Shown piece by piece: positions 40,001-47,963 of a stretch of 64,000 nt of DNA. Under the pieces are notes generated by a model. The model ran no database searches. It worked only from the letters and a program-made list of their open reading frames with translations, and was not told the DNA's origin. The translations under genes and the position numbers were made by a program. Every line of letters starts with the position of its first letter. Within the stretch, counting starts at the first letter, position 1. Source of the stretch: Kocuria marina (lineage in GTDB: Bacteria > Actinomycetota > Actinomycetes > Actinomycetales > Micrococcaceae); contig BMZV01000001.1 in assembly GCA_014652975.1 (NCBI GenBank), positions 992,001 to 1,056,000 on the forward strand, written 5' to 3'.

Positions 40001-40798
40001 GCCGTGCGCGGCGAGGAAGCGGCACCGCACAAGGCGATGCACAAGCGCGCGAGCTTCGAGAAGGTCATGGTGGCCGGGTACCCGGTCATCGTCGCGCGGC
40101 CCAAGGCGGCCATCACCCGGGCGGACGCCCCGGTGGTCGTGCACTGGCACGGCGGCGCGTACGTGAACCCCATGACCACGGTGCACTGGCGCTGGATCGA
40201 CGCCCTGATGCAGCGCACCGGGGTCACCGTGGTGGTGCCGGGCTACGGGCTCGCCCCCGATCACACGGTGGACGAGGCGCTCGAACTCGCCGACGGCGTG
40301 TGGGACCTGGCCCGTTCGTTCGGCCCGCGCGTCTTCCTGTCGGGCGACTCCGCCGGCGGTGGTCTGGCGTTGGCCCAGGCCATGCGACTGCGGGACGCGG
40401 ACGATCTCGGCGTGGCGGGTCTGATCCTCATGGCCCCGTGGGTGGACACCACGGTGACGAACCCCCAGATCGAGGCGTACCGGGACGCGGACCACATGCT
40501 CGGTACCGACGGCGCTCGGGCCGCCGCTCGTTGGTGGGCCGGCACACGGGACGTCACCGACCCCATGGTGAGCCCCGCGTTCGGCGACGTGCGCGGACTG
40601 CCCCGCACGTTCGTGCTGCAGGGTGACCGGGACATGCTCTACCCGGACACCATGGAGTTCGTGGCCGAGCTGGTGCGAGCAAACGTGGACACCACCGCGG
40701 TGGTCTGTGAGGGCGGACCGCACGTGTACGCGCTCATGGTCTGGACGTCGCGCGCGTCCGAGGACCTCGACCACGTGGTGCGGTGGATGAACCGCTGA
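37013..40798 (+). CDS. MMPL transporter fused to an alpha/beta hydrolase
   Basis: One uninterrupted 1261-residue frame. Residues 1-785 form an MMPL/RND transporter with two repeats, each with a large extracytoplasmic domain and a Gly/Asp-Tyr proton-relay motif: Asp314-Tyr315 in GIDYSLFV and Asp672-Tyr673 in AMDYQLFL. Domain 1 contains Gln-rich coiled coil (residues ~115-185). Residues ~785-955 form a Gly/Ala/His/Arg-rich disordered linker with a four-fold GAA run. Residues ~958-1261 form a hormone-sensitive-lipase-type hydrolase with oxyanion H1046-G-G, nucleophile Ser1113 in GDSAGG, Asp1205 or Asp1207, and His1237. GTG start with AGGAGA upstream. The hydrolase would lie on the cytoplasmic side. 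Likely lipid or ester export coupled to hydrolysis; inferred. Confidence 0.9.
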   Translation: MARLLYRLGKSAASHAWAVILVWLAVLALAVGGVAMSGVNLSNAITIPGTETQNLADRLKDELPEANQGTGRVVFFTEDGSEFTQAQKDGIAEALKATEDVDQVASTSNPFQTQQQLDDGRQQLRDGRQQLEQGEQALAQLRQNLPPGVSEQRILQQRGIDPRQIAQQKAQLEEGERAMERMGDYRVVSRDGNSAISVVSFSVDQTSVESDTKSAVMDAIKDHPVDGVDAEFSQELAQDISSLVGPAEIVGVIIAALVLLIMLRAVVPAALPVLTALLGVAIATSATLAFSGVIDMMSVTPMLGVMLGLAVGIDYSLFVLNRHRQQLRRGMPVRESIGMAVGTSGTAVFFAALTVIVALVALNVTAIPFLGLMGTVAGVAVAVALLLTLTLTPALLSLAGRRVLPRKVRDAAPREENIDEHDVPLHLRHPWITTLACAAVLIVLALPAQTMRLGLPDASTEPQDSTQYQAYQRIADDFGAGENGPLAVVVDLPGGLNDAEATDKMNTVADRLAQQDDVANVLPGVTTDDNTTGVIQVIPSSGPADAATEELVNNIRDLNGDLQANEDVHVGVAGTTAANIDVSHLLGEKLPLYLGVVLIISLLLLLMVFRSILVPVIATLGFLLSVLAAFGAVVAVYQWGWGGAVFGVHDPGPILSFLPTLMIGILFGLAMDYQLFLVSGMREAYAHGHPARQAVVYGFKAGRSVVTAAAIIMISVFAGFIFADMAMIRPIGFALAIGVLLDAFVVRMLLIPAVMRLLGEKAWWLPRWLDKILPHVDVEGESLAAQGAGQSGTVSAGDAAGSAPVTGRHRAVSGKRRGKSGHGQHAATAAVATAGAAGAAGAAGAAGVSGRTTSHGHRAGAGERTHGHAGNHRTAADHRATYHRGSERRSAGQHHATGAPLGAVADDAQRRGEPAGAAENGGSREDTATPGTAGTQRRRGRHVAASTSTCIAEDRAAKPAADVIVRAADPVLRATNQALRVLPDVLDSEEKLLESLAVRGEEAAPHKAMHKRASFEKVMVAGYPVIVARPKAAITRADAPVVVHWHGGAYVNPMTTVHWRWIDALMQRTGVTVVVPGYGLAPDHTVDEALELADGVWDLARSFGPRVFLSGDSAGGGLALAQAMRLRDADDLGVAGLILMAPWVDTTVTNPQIEAYRDADHMLGTDGARAAARWWAGTRDVTDPMVSPAFGDVRGLPRTFVLQGDRDMLYPDTMEFVAELVRANVDTTAVVCEGGPHVYALMVWTSRASEDLDHVVRWMNR

Positions 40799-40809
40799 CC
40801 CCGTCGTGA

Positions 40810-40853
40810 ACATGACTGTGCCCCGCAGGGTGACCTGCGGGGCACAGTCATGT
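40810..40853. terminator. Bidirectional terminator
   Basis: A 20-bp perfect stem with a GTGA loop between the convergent MMPL-hydrolase and hsp20 genes. Confidence 0.88.
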
Positions 40854-40957
40854 CATGGGGCGGTGAGCCCCCGATTGAGCAGGCCTGTTCCCACCGGGTG
40901 GATTCGCCGGTCAGTGCCGGTGAAGGGTCGGTCCTGATCGGCCCTGTTAGGTTCTGG

Positions 40958-41452
40958 TTAGTCCTGCGACCCCTCGGAGTCCGTCTGCACGTTCTGCGAG
41001 CGGTCCTCGTCCGAGCCCTTGTCGTGCTCCAGGACCACGTTGTCGTGGTGTTCCTGGCCGGTGGCCACCTGGATCTTGCGCGGCTGGGACTTGGGGGACA
41101 CGGGGATGGTCACGGTCAGCACGCCGTTGTCGTACGCGGCGGTGATGTTCTCCGTGTCGATGCCCTGGCCCAGGTTGAGCTGGCGGACGAACGAGTGGCT
41201 GCGGCGCTCGCGCACGATCCACTTGGTGTCCTTCTCCGCGGAGGGCAGACGACGCTGCGCACGGATGGTCAGCAGCTGACCGTCCACGTCCACGTCCACG
41301 CTCGTGGGATCGATGCCCGGCAGGTCCGCGGCAAGGTAGTAGTTGGCGCCCTGACGGTAGAGGTCCATGGGCATCTGCTCCAGGCCGTTGCGGCCGGAGA
41401 GGACCTGGTTGGCGAAGTTCTGGACCTCGGAGAACGGGTCGAATGTAGCCAT
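40958..41452 (-). CDS. Hsp20 small heat-shock protein
   Basis: The 164-residue chaperone has an alpha-crystallin domain (residues ~35-130) with YYLAADLPGIDPTSVDVDVD and the AAYDNGVLTVTIP ending, then a polar acidic tail. It holds unfolding proteins in large oligomers. The ATG at 41452 follows GGAGTAATCGTC. Two HAIR-type operators upstream point to HspR control. Confidence 0.93.
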   Translation of the reverse strand: MATFDPFSEVQNFANQVLSGRNGLEQMPMDLYRQGANYYLAADLPGIDPTSVDVDVDGQLLTIRAQRRLPSAEKDTKWIVRERRSHSFVRQLNLGQGIDTENITAAYDNGVLTVTIPVSPKSQPRKIQVATGQEHHDNVVLEHDKGSDEDRSQNVQTDSEGSQD

Positions 41453-41533
41453 GACGATTACTCCTTCACTCTGCGGCACCCACGTGCTGTGCCCCGCGAA
41501 CCGGTCGATTACCCGCGTGGAGCCATCACGTTT

Positions 41534-41554
41534 CTTGAGTCTCTGTGACTCAAC
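41534..41554. promoter_or_regulatory. HAIR element (HspR operator) upstream of hsp20
   Basis: CTTGAGT-N7-ACTCAAC differs from the HspR consensus CTTGAGT-N7-ACTCAAG at one base. It is about 80 bases upstream of the hsp20 ATG. Confidence 0.8.
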
Positions 41555-41607
41555 AACGTCTAATGTAGCAGGCTGTCGGCGGAAGTGCTAGTCATTGACG
41601 CACGAAA

Positions 41608-41628
41608 GCTGAGTGGCACTGACTCAAG
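41608..41628. promoter_or_regulatory. Second HAIR-like element
   Basis: GCTGAGT-N7-ACTCAAG has one perfect and one degenerate half-site with the correct 7-base spacer, 74 bases from the first element. It also lies just upstream of the ChaB gene on the other strand. Confidence 0.6.
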
Positions 41629-41711
41629 CAGCGGGCGGGCCTGTCGCAGCGGCGTCGGCGGCGCGTAGGATCGAGCCACCAGTGACACCCGAACGCTCTG
41701 AGGAGGCCCCC

Positions 41712-42131
41712 GTGCCCAAGGCGAAGAAGAACGGCCACGCGCGTCAGGACGAGATCCCGTCCACGCTGCAACGCTCGGACGAGAAGGCACAGGACACGTT
41801 CGCGCAGACCTACGACTCGGCGCAGGAGGAATACCACGACGACGCCCGGGCGGCGCGCACCGCGTGGTCGGCCGTCAAGCACACCCACGAGAAGGTCGGG
41901 GACCACTGGGAGCCCAAGGAGCACAACGGGCCCTCGGACGACAGCGCCGAGAAGGGCGGCCTGAACTCGGAGGACACCGCCGGCGGGGTGGACGCTAACG
42001 CCAGCAAGGAGCACCTGTACGAACTCGCCCAGGAACTGGACATCACGGGACGCTCGGACATGACCAAGGACGAATTGGTCGAGGCGATCGACAAGGCCAA
42101 TCAGAAGAAGACGCGCGAGGCCCGCGACTGA
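41712..42131 (+). CDS. ChaB family protein with Rho N-terminal-like domain
   Basis: The GTG at 41712 follows AGGAGG by 5 bases; the protein is 139 residues. Residues ~10-65 match ChaB (IPSTLQRSDEKAQDTFAQTYDSA, AWSAVKHTHEKVGDHW). Residues ~100-135 form a Rho_N/SAP-like helix pair (KEHLYELAQELDITGRSDMTKDELVEAI). The role of ChaB proteins is poorly defined, with links to cation transport or stress. It is divergent from hsp20 across two HAIR elements, so it may be heat regulated. Confidence 0.82.
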   Translation: MPKAKKNGHARQDEIPSTLQRSDEKAQDTFAQTYDSAQEEYHDDARAARTAWSAVKHTHEKVGDHWEPKEHNGPSDDSAEKGGLNSEDTAGGVDANASKEHLYELAQELDITGRSDMTKDELVEAIDKANQKKTREARD

Positions 42132-42194
42132 GGTTCACCGCTCGGCGGGTTCATACCCTGCGGGTTTATGACTGCTGGCCTGCGATCGGTGGGG

Positions 42195-42674
42195 CTACAA
42201 CTGGCGGGCCAGGAAGACCGAGGCCGTGGTGGCGTCGTGGAAGGAATCCACGGGCTCGTAGCCGCGCTTGCGGAACATCGCGATCCCCTCGGTCATCTCC
42301 TCGTTGAGGGAGACCACGGCCGTGGTGGCGCCGAAAGCGCGCACCTTGTTCTCGAGTGCCCGCACCAGGGTGCGCGCGTGGCCCTGTCCGCGGTGTTCCG
42401 GGGTGACCCAGATCCGGCGCAGTTCCACGCGGTCGTCGTCGAGTTTGCGCACCGCGCCGCACGCGATGACCGAGCCCGTGACCAAATCCGTCATGAGGAA
42501 GAAATCCCCGTGCGGCGGAGTGACGTCCTCCGGGCCGGTGACCTCGGTGAGTTCGGGATCGAAACCGCCGTCGATCCGGTTGTTCAACTCGCTGAAGTAC
42601 GCGCTCAGGGCGCGCAGCGCGTGCTCACTGGCGGCCTGACCTTCCACGATACGAACCGGTGCGGTGACGTTCAT
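42195..42674 (-). CDS. GNAT family N-acetyltransferase
   Basis: The ATG at 42674 gives 159 residues with the acetyl-CoA motif VELRRIWVTPEHRGQGHARTLV split over strand 4 and helix 3, and FRKRGYEPVDSFHD in motif B. It resembles small actinobacterial amine or amino-acid acetyltransferases; substrate unknown. Its 5' region of 61 bases is shared with the divergent sugar-kinase gene. Confidence 0.85.
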   Translation of the reverse strand: MNVTAPVRIVEGQAASEHALRALSAYFSELNNRIDGGFDPELTEVTGPEDVTPPHGDFFLMTDLVTGSVIACGAVRKLDDDRVELRRIWVTPEHRGQGHARTLVRALENKVRAFGATTAVVSLNEEMTEGIAMFRKRGYEPVDSFHDATTASVFLARQL

Positions 42675-42735
42675 CCCACCATGGTGACACCTTGGTGTGC
42701 TGTTCACCAGCGCCCGTGTCATGTAGCTTTCGTTC

Positions 42736-43698
42736 GTGACCGAGACCCGCCCCGGCCCCAAGCCGCGTATCTCCATCCTGGTTCCCACTCCGCTGCTGAT
42801 CACGGAAATCACGGAACCGGCTGCGCATCGCAACCGTAGTTCCCACGAGTCGGACGTGCACATGCACCCCGGCGGGCAGGGGCTGTGGGTGGCCCGGATG
42901 GCCGGGTCGCTGGGGGCGGACGTGTCCGTGAGCGGGCCGTTCGGCGGAGAACTGGGCTCGCTGATCCGCACCATGCTGGACGGGTTGGGCATGCAGGTCA
43001 ATGCTGTGCGCTACGGGTACGGCAACGGTGGATACGTCTACGACCTGCGCGGTGAGGACCGGGAGACCGTAGCCCACATGCCGCCCCCGGAGCTCTCCCG
43101 CCATGAACTGGACGATCTCTACGGCACGGCGTTCGTGGACGCGCTCGCCTCGGACGTCCTCACGGTCACCGGGGCCGAACCCGGGGACGTGGTGCCGGCG
43201 TCGTTCTTCGGCCGCCTTATCCGGGACACGCGGGATGCCGGGACCACCGTGGTCGCGGACCTCAGCGGCAAGCCCGCACTGGCGGCCGTGGCGGCTAACG
43301 TGGACGTGCTCAAGATCAGCCACGAAGAGGTGCTCGATCTCGAGCTCGTCGCGGAGGACACCGCGGAGGCCCTGGTGAGCGCCGGACACATGTTGCTCGA
43401 ACGCGGTGCGGGCGCCGTGGTGATCTCACGCGCCAAGGACCCCGCGCTACTCGTGGAGAAGGATTCCGTGCGGGAGGTCTCCGCGCCGTCCATCACACCG
43501 CTGGACCATCGAGGGGCGGGGGACTCGATGACCGCGGGGATCTCGGTGGGTCTGGCGCGCGGTCTCGATCTCGTGGAGGCCGTGGCCCTCGGTGCATCAG
43601 CGGGAGCGCTGAACGTGGCGCGCCGCGGCCTGGGGACCGGTAATCGCACGACCATCGAGAAGTTCGCCCGCGAGATCACGGTGCGCACGCTGTCCTGA
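42736..43698 (+). CDS. PfkB family carbohydrate kinase (1-phosphofructokinase-like)
   Basis: This 320-residue ribokinase-fold protein has HPGGQGLWVARMAGSLGADV near the start, matching GGxGxNVA-type substrate binding in altered form, and the catalytic DHRGAGDSMTAGISVGL, the PfkB signature 2 with the catalytic Asp in GAGD. The replacement of N-VA by LWVA and the absence of a phosphotransferase neighbour leave the sugar undecided. Confidence 0.82.
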   Translation: MTETRPGPKPRISILVPTPLLITEITEPAAHRNRSSHESDVHMHPGGQGLWVARMAGSLGADVSVSGPFGGELGSLIRTMLDGLGMQVNAVRYGYGNGGYVYDLRGEDRETVAHMPPPELSRHELDDLYGTAFVDALASDVLTVTGAEPGDVVPASFFGRLIRDTRDAGTTVVADLSGKPALAAVAANVDVLKISHEEVLDLELVAEDTAEALVSAGHMLLERGAGAVVISRAKDPALLVEKDSVREVSAPSITPLDHRGAGDSMTAGISVGLARGLDLVEAVALGASAGALNVARRGLGTGNRTTIEKFAREITVRTLS

Positions 43699-43917
43699 CG
43701 TTCCGGGTGCTTGACTTGTGGCTCTCCGATTCGGTGCCACGACCCGGCTCCGGCTCGACGCGCCGAGCAGTTCGGTCTGACGCCCAGTGCACCCTGACCG
43801 GACGTGGTCGCGGGCAGTTCGGCCCGTGTGAAGCGTGACCGGGTTGGTCCTCCTGGGTGGCCTGGCCCGAATACCGGGCCCTGGTCCGCGTGACGGGCGC
43901 GTGTCACCATGGTGCAC

Positions 43918-44775
43918 ATGCACATCCTGGTCACCAATGACGACGGCATCTCGTCCCCGGGGCTCGCGGTTCTGGTGCGCGCCGCACTGGATCGAGGGCA
44001 CACGGTGAAGGTGGCCGCGCCCGCCGAGGAGTACTCGGGTGCAAGTTCCTCCCTGTCCGGGGAGGAGATCGACGGCCGGATCGCGCTCGTCGCAGCCGCG
44101 CCGCCCGGGATGCCACGTGACGTCGACTGCGTGGGCGTGAAGGCCGCACCCGCATTGATCGCGTTCCTGGCGTCCTATGGTGCGTTCGGCCAGCGGCCCG
44201 ATCTCGTGCTCTCGGGGGTCAACCTGGGCGCGAACACGGGCAAGGCCACATTGCATTCCGGCACCGTGGGGGCGGTACTGACGGCCGCGTCCCACGGGAT
44301 CCCCGGCATCGCGGTGTCCATCACGTCCGGCGCGCCGCAGCACTGGGACACCGCACATCTGGTCACCCGGTTCGCGCTCGAGCGATGGGAGACCCGTCCG
44401 TTCGACGAGTGGATCCTCAACATCAACGTCCCCGACGTCGCCCCCGAACGCCTCCGTGGACTCAAACCCGCGCGGCTGGCGGGCTTCGGCGCGGTGCAGG
44501 CGCAGATCGGCCGCGGGGACGAGAAGCACATCGCCGTCACCTACAGCGCCGAGACCGGCCCGGAGGAACCCGACAGCGACCACTACCTCCTCACCCACGG
44601 CTGGGCCACGGCCACCCTGCTGCGCGCCCCAGTGGACGACCCCCACCAGACCCTGCGCACCTTCGCCCCGGACGCTCTGGGCATCACCCCCCGCGATCCC
44701 TCCGCCGACGACGCCGCACCCGCCCCCCTCGACGACGTCACCGTGGACGCCGCCACGGTCATGCGCCGCACGTGA
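43918..44775 (+). CDS. surE: 5'/3'-nucleotidase SurE
   Basis: The 285-residue protein has the metal-binding NDDGISSPG, the SGVNLGANTGKATLHSGTVGA active-site segment and the SurE fold through residue ~250. It dephosphorylates nucleoside monophosphates. An ATG three codons earlier (43909) is also possible; neither has a ribosome-binding site, so translation may rely on a short or leaderless mRNA. The C-terminus is Asp/Pro/Ala-rich beyond the usual SurE length. The 219 bases before it hold no clear gene. Confidence 0.9.
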   Translation: MHILVTNDDGISSPGLAVLVRAALDRGHTVKVAAPAEEYSGASSSLSGEEIDGRIALVAAAPPGMPRDVDCVGVKAAPALIAFLASYGAFGQRPDLVLSGVNLGANTGKATLHSGTVGAVLTAASHGIPGIAVSITSGAPQHWDTAHLVTRFALERWETRPFDEWILNINVPDVAPERLRGLKPARLAGFGAVQAQIGRGDEKHIAVTYSAETGPEEPDSDHYLLTHGWATATLLRAPVDDPHQTLRTFAPDALGITPRDPSADDAAPAPLDDVTVDAATVMRRT

Positions 44776-44876
44776 CCCGGAGCCTCTGCTGTCGTGGCGT
44801 GGAACAGAGTGAAACGGCGATACCCCGCTGACCCACCCCGGGAATGCCCGCCCATGTGACCCTCGCAAACCCTTGG

Positions 44877-44965
44877 GCACGCGGAAGCCAGTCCCAAAAT
44901 TCTGGGCATGCGGAAGCCAGTATTCGGGCGGTTAAGTGGCTTTGGAGTGCCTGAGAATCCGCGGT
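44877..44965. repeat. Intergenic repeat element, copy A
   Basis: GCGGAAGCCAGT occurs at 44881-44892 and 44910-44921 (29-base period), each after GGGCAC or GGGCAT, followed by AGTGGCTTTGGAGTGC (44935-44950). The same modules occur in reverse orientation at 57339-57476. Copy A lies between the convergent ends of surE and the NUDIX gene. Confidence 0.75.
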
Positions 44966-45009
44966 GGGCCTCTACGTGCCTCAAACTTTGCCGGTGGCCT
45001 CCGCGCGCC

Positions 45010-45504
45010 TCACGACTCGCAACCGGAGACACATGCCCCGCTGGACGCGGCACGCAGCGCCGGGAGAGCGTGCAACCGGGCCAGGGGAGCGAGGTCCGTG
45101 ACGTCCTCCGCACCCGCGAGGGGCTGCCACCGCAGTTCCACGATCTCCGCTGCAGGCACGGGGGTGCCGGTGAGCGGCACGGCGCTCACGAACACGTGAC
45201 TGTGCAGCCCGTGACCGGGTTCGTTCGCGGCATCCGAGTGCCATTCCCCCACGGGGCGCAACTGCTCCGGGGCCAGCGAGATCCCCAGTTCCTCCCGGAC
45301 CTCGCGGATCCCGGTCTCCAGCGGTGTCTCGTCCCCCTCTGGCTTGCCCCCGGGGAACATGAACATCCCGGTCGAACGCTTGCGCACGGTCAGGACCGCC
45401 CCGTCCGAGGCGCGCCGCAGCACCACACCGGTCACCTTGATCACGGGACGTGAGGGGGTCCTGTCGGCGCTGATGAGGGGACTGGCATCATGGGAATCCG
45501 GCAC
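45010..45504 (-). CDS. NUDIX hydrolase
   Basis: The GTG at 45504 gives 164 residues with a complete NUDIX box, GGKPEGDETPLETGIREVREELGI read as G-x5-E-x7-R-E-x2-E-E-x-G (the motif spans residues ~49-72). It hydrolyses a nucleoside diphosphate linked to X. A frame open to 45576 would overlap the divergent gene at 45527, so the shorter start is used. The C-terminus is not conserved. Confidence 0.85.
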   Translation of the reverse strand: MPDSHDASPLISADRTPSRPVIKVTGVVLRRASDGAVLTVRKRSTGMFMFPGGKPEGDETPLETGIREVREELGISLAPEQLRPVGEWHSDAANEPGHGLHSHVFVSAVPLTGTPVPAAEIVELRWQPLAGAEDVTDLAPLARLHALPALRAASSGACVSGCES

Positions 45505-45526
45505 GCCCCCACTATAAGGAGCCACG

Positions 45527-46540
45527 ATGACGAACCCTCTGCACGATCTGTCCGTACCCGTGGTGCAGGCGCCCATGGCGGGTGGCCCCTCGACCTCCGC
45601 GCTCGCCGTGGCCGTAGCGGAAGCGGGCGGACTGGGGATGCTGGCCGCGGGTTACAAGTCCGCGAGTGCCATGGCGGAGGAGATCCGTGAGGTCGCCGCA
45701 CGCACGGACCACTTCGGGGTCAACCTCTTCGTCCCCGAACGGGACCCCTCCGATCCGGAGCAGCTCGAGGCGTACGCGCGAGCCCTCGTCCCCGTGGCCG
45801 CCGACCTGGACGTCCCCGCCCCGCAGCCGGGCCCGTTCACGGATGACGACTACCCGGCCAAGCTGGATCACCTCGTGGCCAACCCCGTGCCCCTCGTCTC
45901 GTTCACGTTCGGACTGCCGGGAGCGGCCGACGTTGCGCGGTTGCGTGAGGCGGGCAGCGTCGTCGTCCTCAATGCCACGGACGCGCGGGAAGTCGAGGCC
46001 GCGGTGGAACTCGCACCGGACGCGATCGTGGTGCAGGGGCGCGAAGCGGGCGGACACCGGGCCACACACGGGCAGGCCACGACCCCGGAGGACATCAGCA
46101 CCGCGGAACTGCTCGACCAGGCGCGTGAGTTGAGCGAGATCCCGTTGATCGCCGCGGGCGGGATCGCGAGTCGCGAGGACGCCGCGGACCTGCTCGGCCG
46201 CGGAGCCGTAGCGGTGCAAGTGGGCACCCTGTTCCTCACCGCGCGGGAAGCGGGGACCAAACCCGCCCACCGGGAGGCCCTGCTGAACGGCGGGGGCAGG
46301 GACACCGTGGTCACTCGGGCGTTCTCGGGCCGCTGGGCCCGCGCCCTGCGTAATGGGTTCACCGACCGACTCGGATCTGCGCAGGTGAGTGGCTACCCGC
46401 AGGTGCATTACATGACGGCGCCGCTGCGGGCCGCGTCCGCGGGCGACGCCGAGGGGCTGAACCTGTGGGCGGGCACCGGTTTCGGCGCGTGCCGGGACAC
46501 GAGCGCGGCGGAGATCGTGGAACTCTTCCGGGGGTTGTGA
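45527..46540 (+). CDS. Nitronate monooxygenase-like FMN protein
   Basis: The 337-residue TIM barrel has VQAPMAGGPSTSALAVAVAEAG at the start, VVQGREAGGHRATHG with the catalytic His, PLIAAGGI and the phosphate-binding GAVAVQVGTLFLTA. It oxidises nitronates or related alkyl nitro compounds with FMN and oxygen. GGAG lies before the ATG. It is divergent from the NUDIX gene, with 22 bases between the starts. Confidence 0.9.
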   Translation: MTNPLHDLSVPVVQAPMAGGPSTSALAVAVAEAGGLGMLAAGYKSASAMAEEIREVAARTDHFGVNLFVPERDPSDPEQLEAYARALVPVAADLDVPAPQPGPFTDDDYPAKLDHLVANPVPLVSFTFGLPGAADVARLREAGSVVVLNATDAREVEAAVELAPDAIVVQGREAGGHRATHGQATTPEDISTAELLDQARELSEIPLIAAGGIASREDAADLLGRGAVAVQVGTLFLTAREAGTKPAHREALLNGGGRDTVVTRAFSGRWARALRNGFTDRLGSAQVSGYPQVHYMTAPLRAASAGDAEGLNLWAGTGFGACRDTSAAEIVELFRGL

Positions 46541-46674
46541 CCCACTGCCGCGGGACGGTACCTGAGGGCTAGCGTGGGAAGGACAGCACACCCGCCCACC
46601 CCGGATCGACCGTGCTCGGTACGCCCAGGACGCGTGAGCATCCGGGTGGCGCACCGCCCACCCACGGAGAGCCC

Positions 46675-47610
46675 ATGCCCACTCGGAAGATCGTGGCCGC
46701 CCCGACCAAGTCCGCGATGTTCCTGGTCCTGACCATCGAGGAGGGATCGGAGGCGGAGGTCGCGGACATCCTCACGGGAGTCTCGGACCTCACCAAGGCG
46801 GTCTCGTTCCGCGTCCCCACGAGTGACCTGTTGTGCGTGGTCGGTATCGGCTCCGATGCGTGGGACCGGCTCTACGATGCGCCCCGCCCCAAGGACCTGC
46901 ACCCGTTCCCGGAGATCGTGGGTCCTGTGCACGCGGCCGTGTCCACCCCGGGGGACCTGCTGATCCACTTGCGTGCGGTCTCCCAGGACATGTGCTTCGA
47001 GCTGGCCAAGCACCTCATGAAGCGCCTGGGCCCGCACGTGGACGTGGTGGACGAGGTGCAGGGCTTCACGTTCTTCGAGGAACGCGATCTGCCGGGTTTC
47101 GTGGACGGCACCGCGAACCCGGAGGACGAGGACGCGTTCACGGTCGCGGTCGTGGGCGACCAGGACCCCACCTGCTGTGGCGGCAGCTACGTGCACGTGC
47201 AGAAGTACCTCCACGACATGGGCGCGTGGGAGGCACTGTCCGTCACGGAGCAGGAGCTGGTGATCGGGCGGACCAAACTGGAGGACATCGAGCTCTCGGA
47301 CGAGGACTAGCCCGCCAACTCGCATGTGGCCCTCAACGACCTCGACGACGTGGACGGGCGGGCCCGCGAGATCATGCGCGACAACATGCCGTTCGGTCGC
47401 GTGGGCACCGAGGAGTTCGGCACGTACTTCATCAGCTACGCCGCGGATCCGGGCGTCACGGAGACCATGCCCGAGAACATGTTCCTGGGCGATCCCCCCG
47501 GGCACGTACGATCGCATCCTGGACTTCTCCACCGCGGTCACGGGTCCCTGTTCTTCGCGCCGCCGCGCTCGTTCCTGGAGGACCCGACCACGGTGCCCCC
47601 GCGCGACGGC
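46675..47610 (+). pseudogene. Broken DyP-type peroxidase
   Basis: From the ATG at 46675 the frame encodes DyP family B: SAMFLVLTIEEGSEAE, HLRAVSQDMCFELAK and FVDGTANP with the distal Asp. An in-frame TAG at 47308-47310 ends it after 211 codons. The same frame resumes with NSHVALNDL (proximal haem His), GTYFISYA and MFLGDPPG. A six-C run at 47494-47499 then shifts the frame; the DYDRILDFSTAVTG-type segment is read in another frame for ~50 bases before a second shift near 47545 restores FFAPPRSFLED. A haem peroxidase, inactive here unless the stop is read through. Confidence 0.88.
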
Positions 47611-47910
47611 GCCCCGGACGCGGACCCCGCGGGCGCCGAGTTCTCGGCACTGGGAACAGGACACGTGAGCGACCTGGCCGCGGACATCCAGGGCAACGCG
47701 CCCGCGAGCGACAACGACCCGGTGACCGCACCGCAGGACGTTCGCGAGTCCCCGGACGCCGTGGCCCGCGCCAAGACCGAACTGCGCCTGGGCCTGGACG
47801 CCGCGATCGGCTACTCGTCCCACACCGCGGAGACCGTGGACCTCTACTTCCGGGAGACCCTCACGTTCCGGGTCAACACGTCCGAGGCGAGCGTGGTCAT
47901 CATTCGCTGA
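47611..47910 (+). pseudogene. Encapsulin shell-protein remnant
   Basis: Directly after, and in frame with, the DyP remnant come two pieces of a family 1 encapsulin. AEFSALGTGHVSDLAADIQG matches the N-terminal 'VGTGHL.D' strand, and a C-terminal piece from about 47758 matches ELRLGLDAAIGYSSHTAETV, DLYFRETLTF and the end T.EASV. About 180 residues of the shell fold are missing; the join lies at TELRLG, where intact proteins have two similar segments (ELRLAG and DLRLG), suggesting deletion between short repeats. DyP is the classic encapsulin cargo. Confidence 0.8.
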
Positions 47911-47963
47911 GCCCGGCCCGGGCTTCGTCACGGCTCACCGGGAGTGCCCCTCCGGGGGCCGGG

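Noticed and set aside
38087-40813. A 908-codon open frame on the minus strand over the MMPL-hydrolase gene
   Set aside because: Composition is dominated by His, Gly, Arg and Val, as expected for the reverse frame of GC-biased coding DNA; no motif, and the plus strand encodes recognisable domains throughout.
42140-42175. Small hairpin between the chaB and GNAT genes
   Set aside because: The stem is about six pairs with a bulge, too weak to call a terminator.
47912-47924. GCCCGGCCCGGGC palindrome after the encapsulin remnant
   Set aside because: Short and without a loop or T-tract; not distinguishable from GC-rich background.
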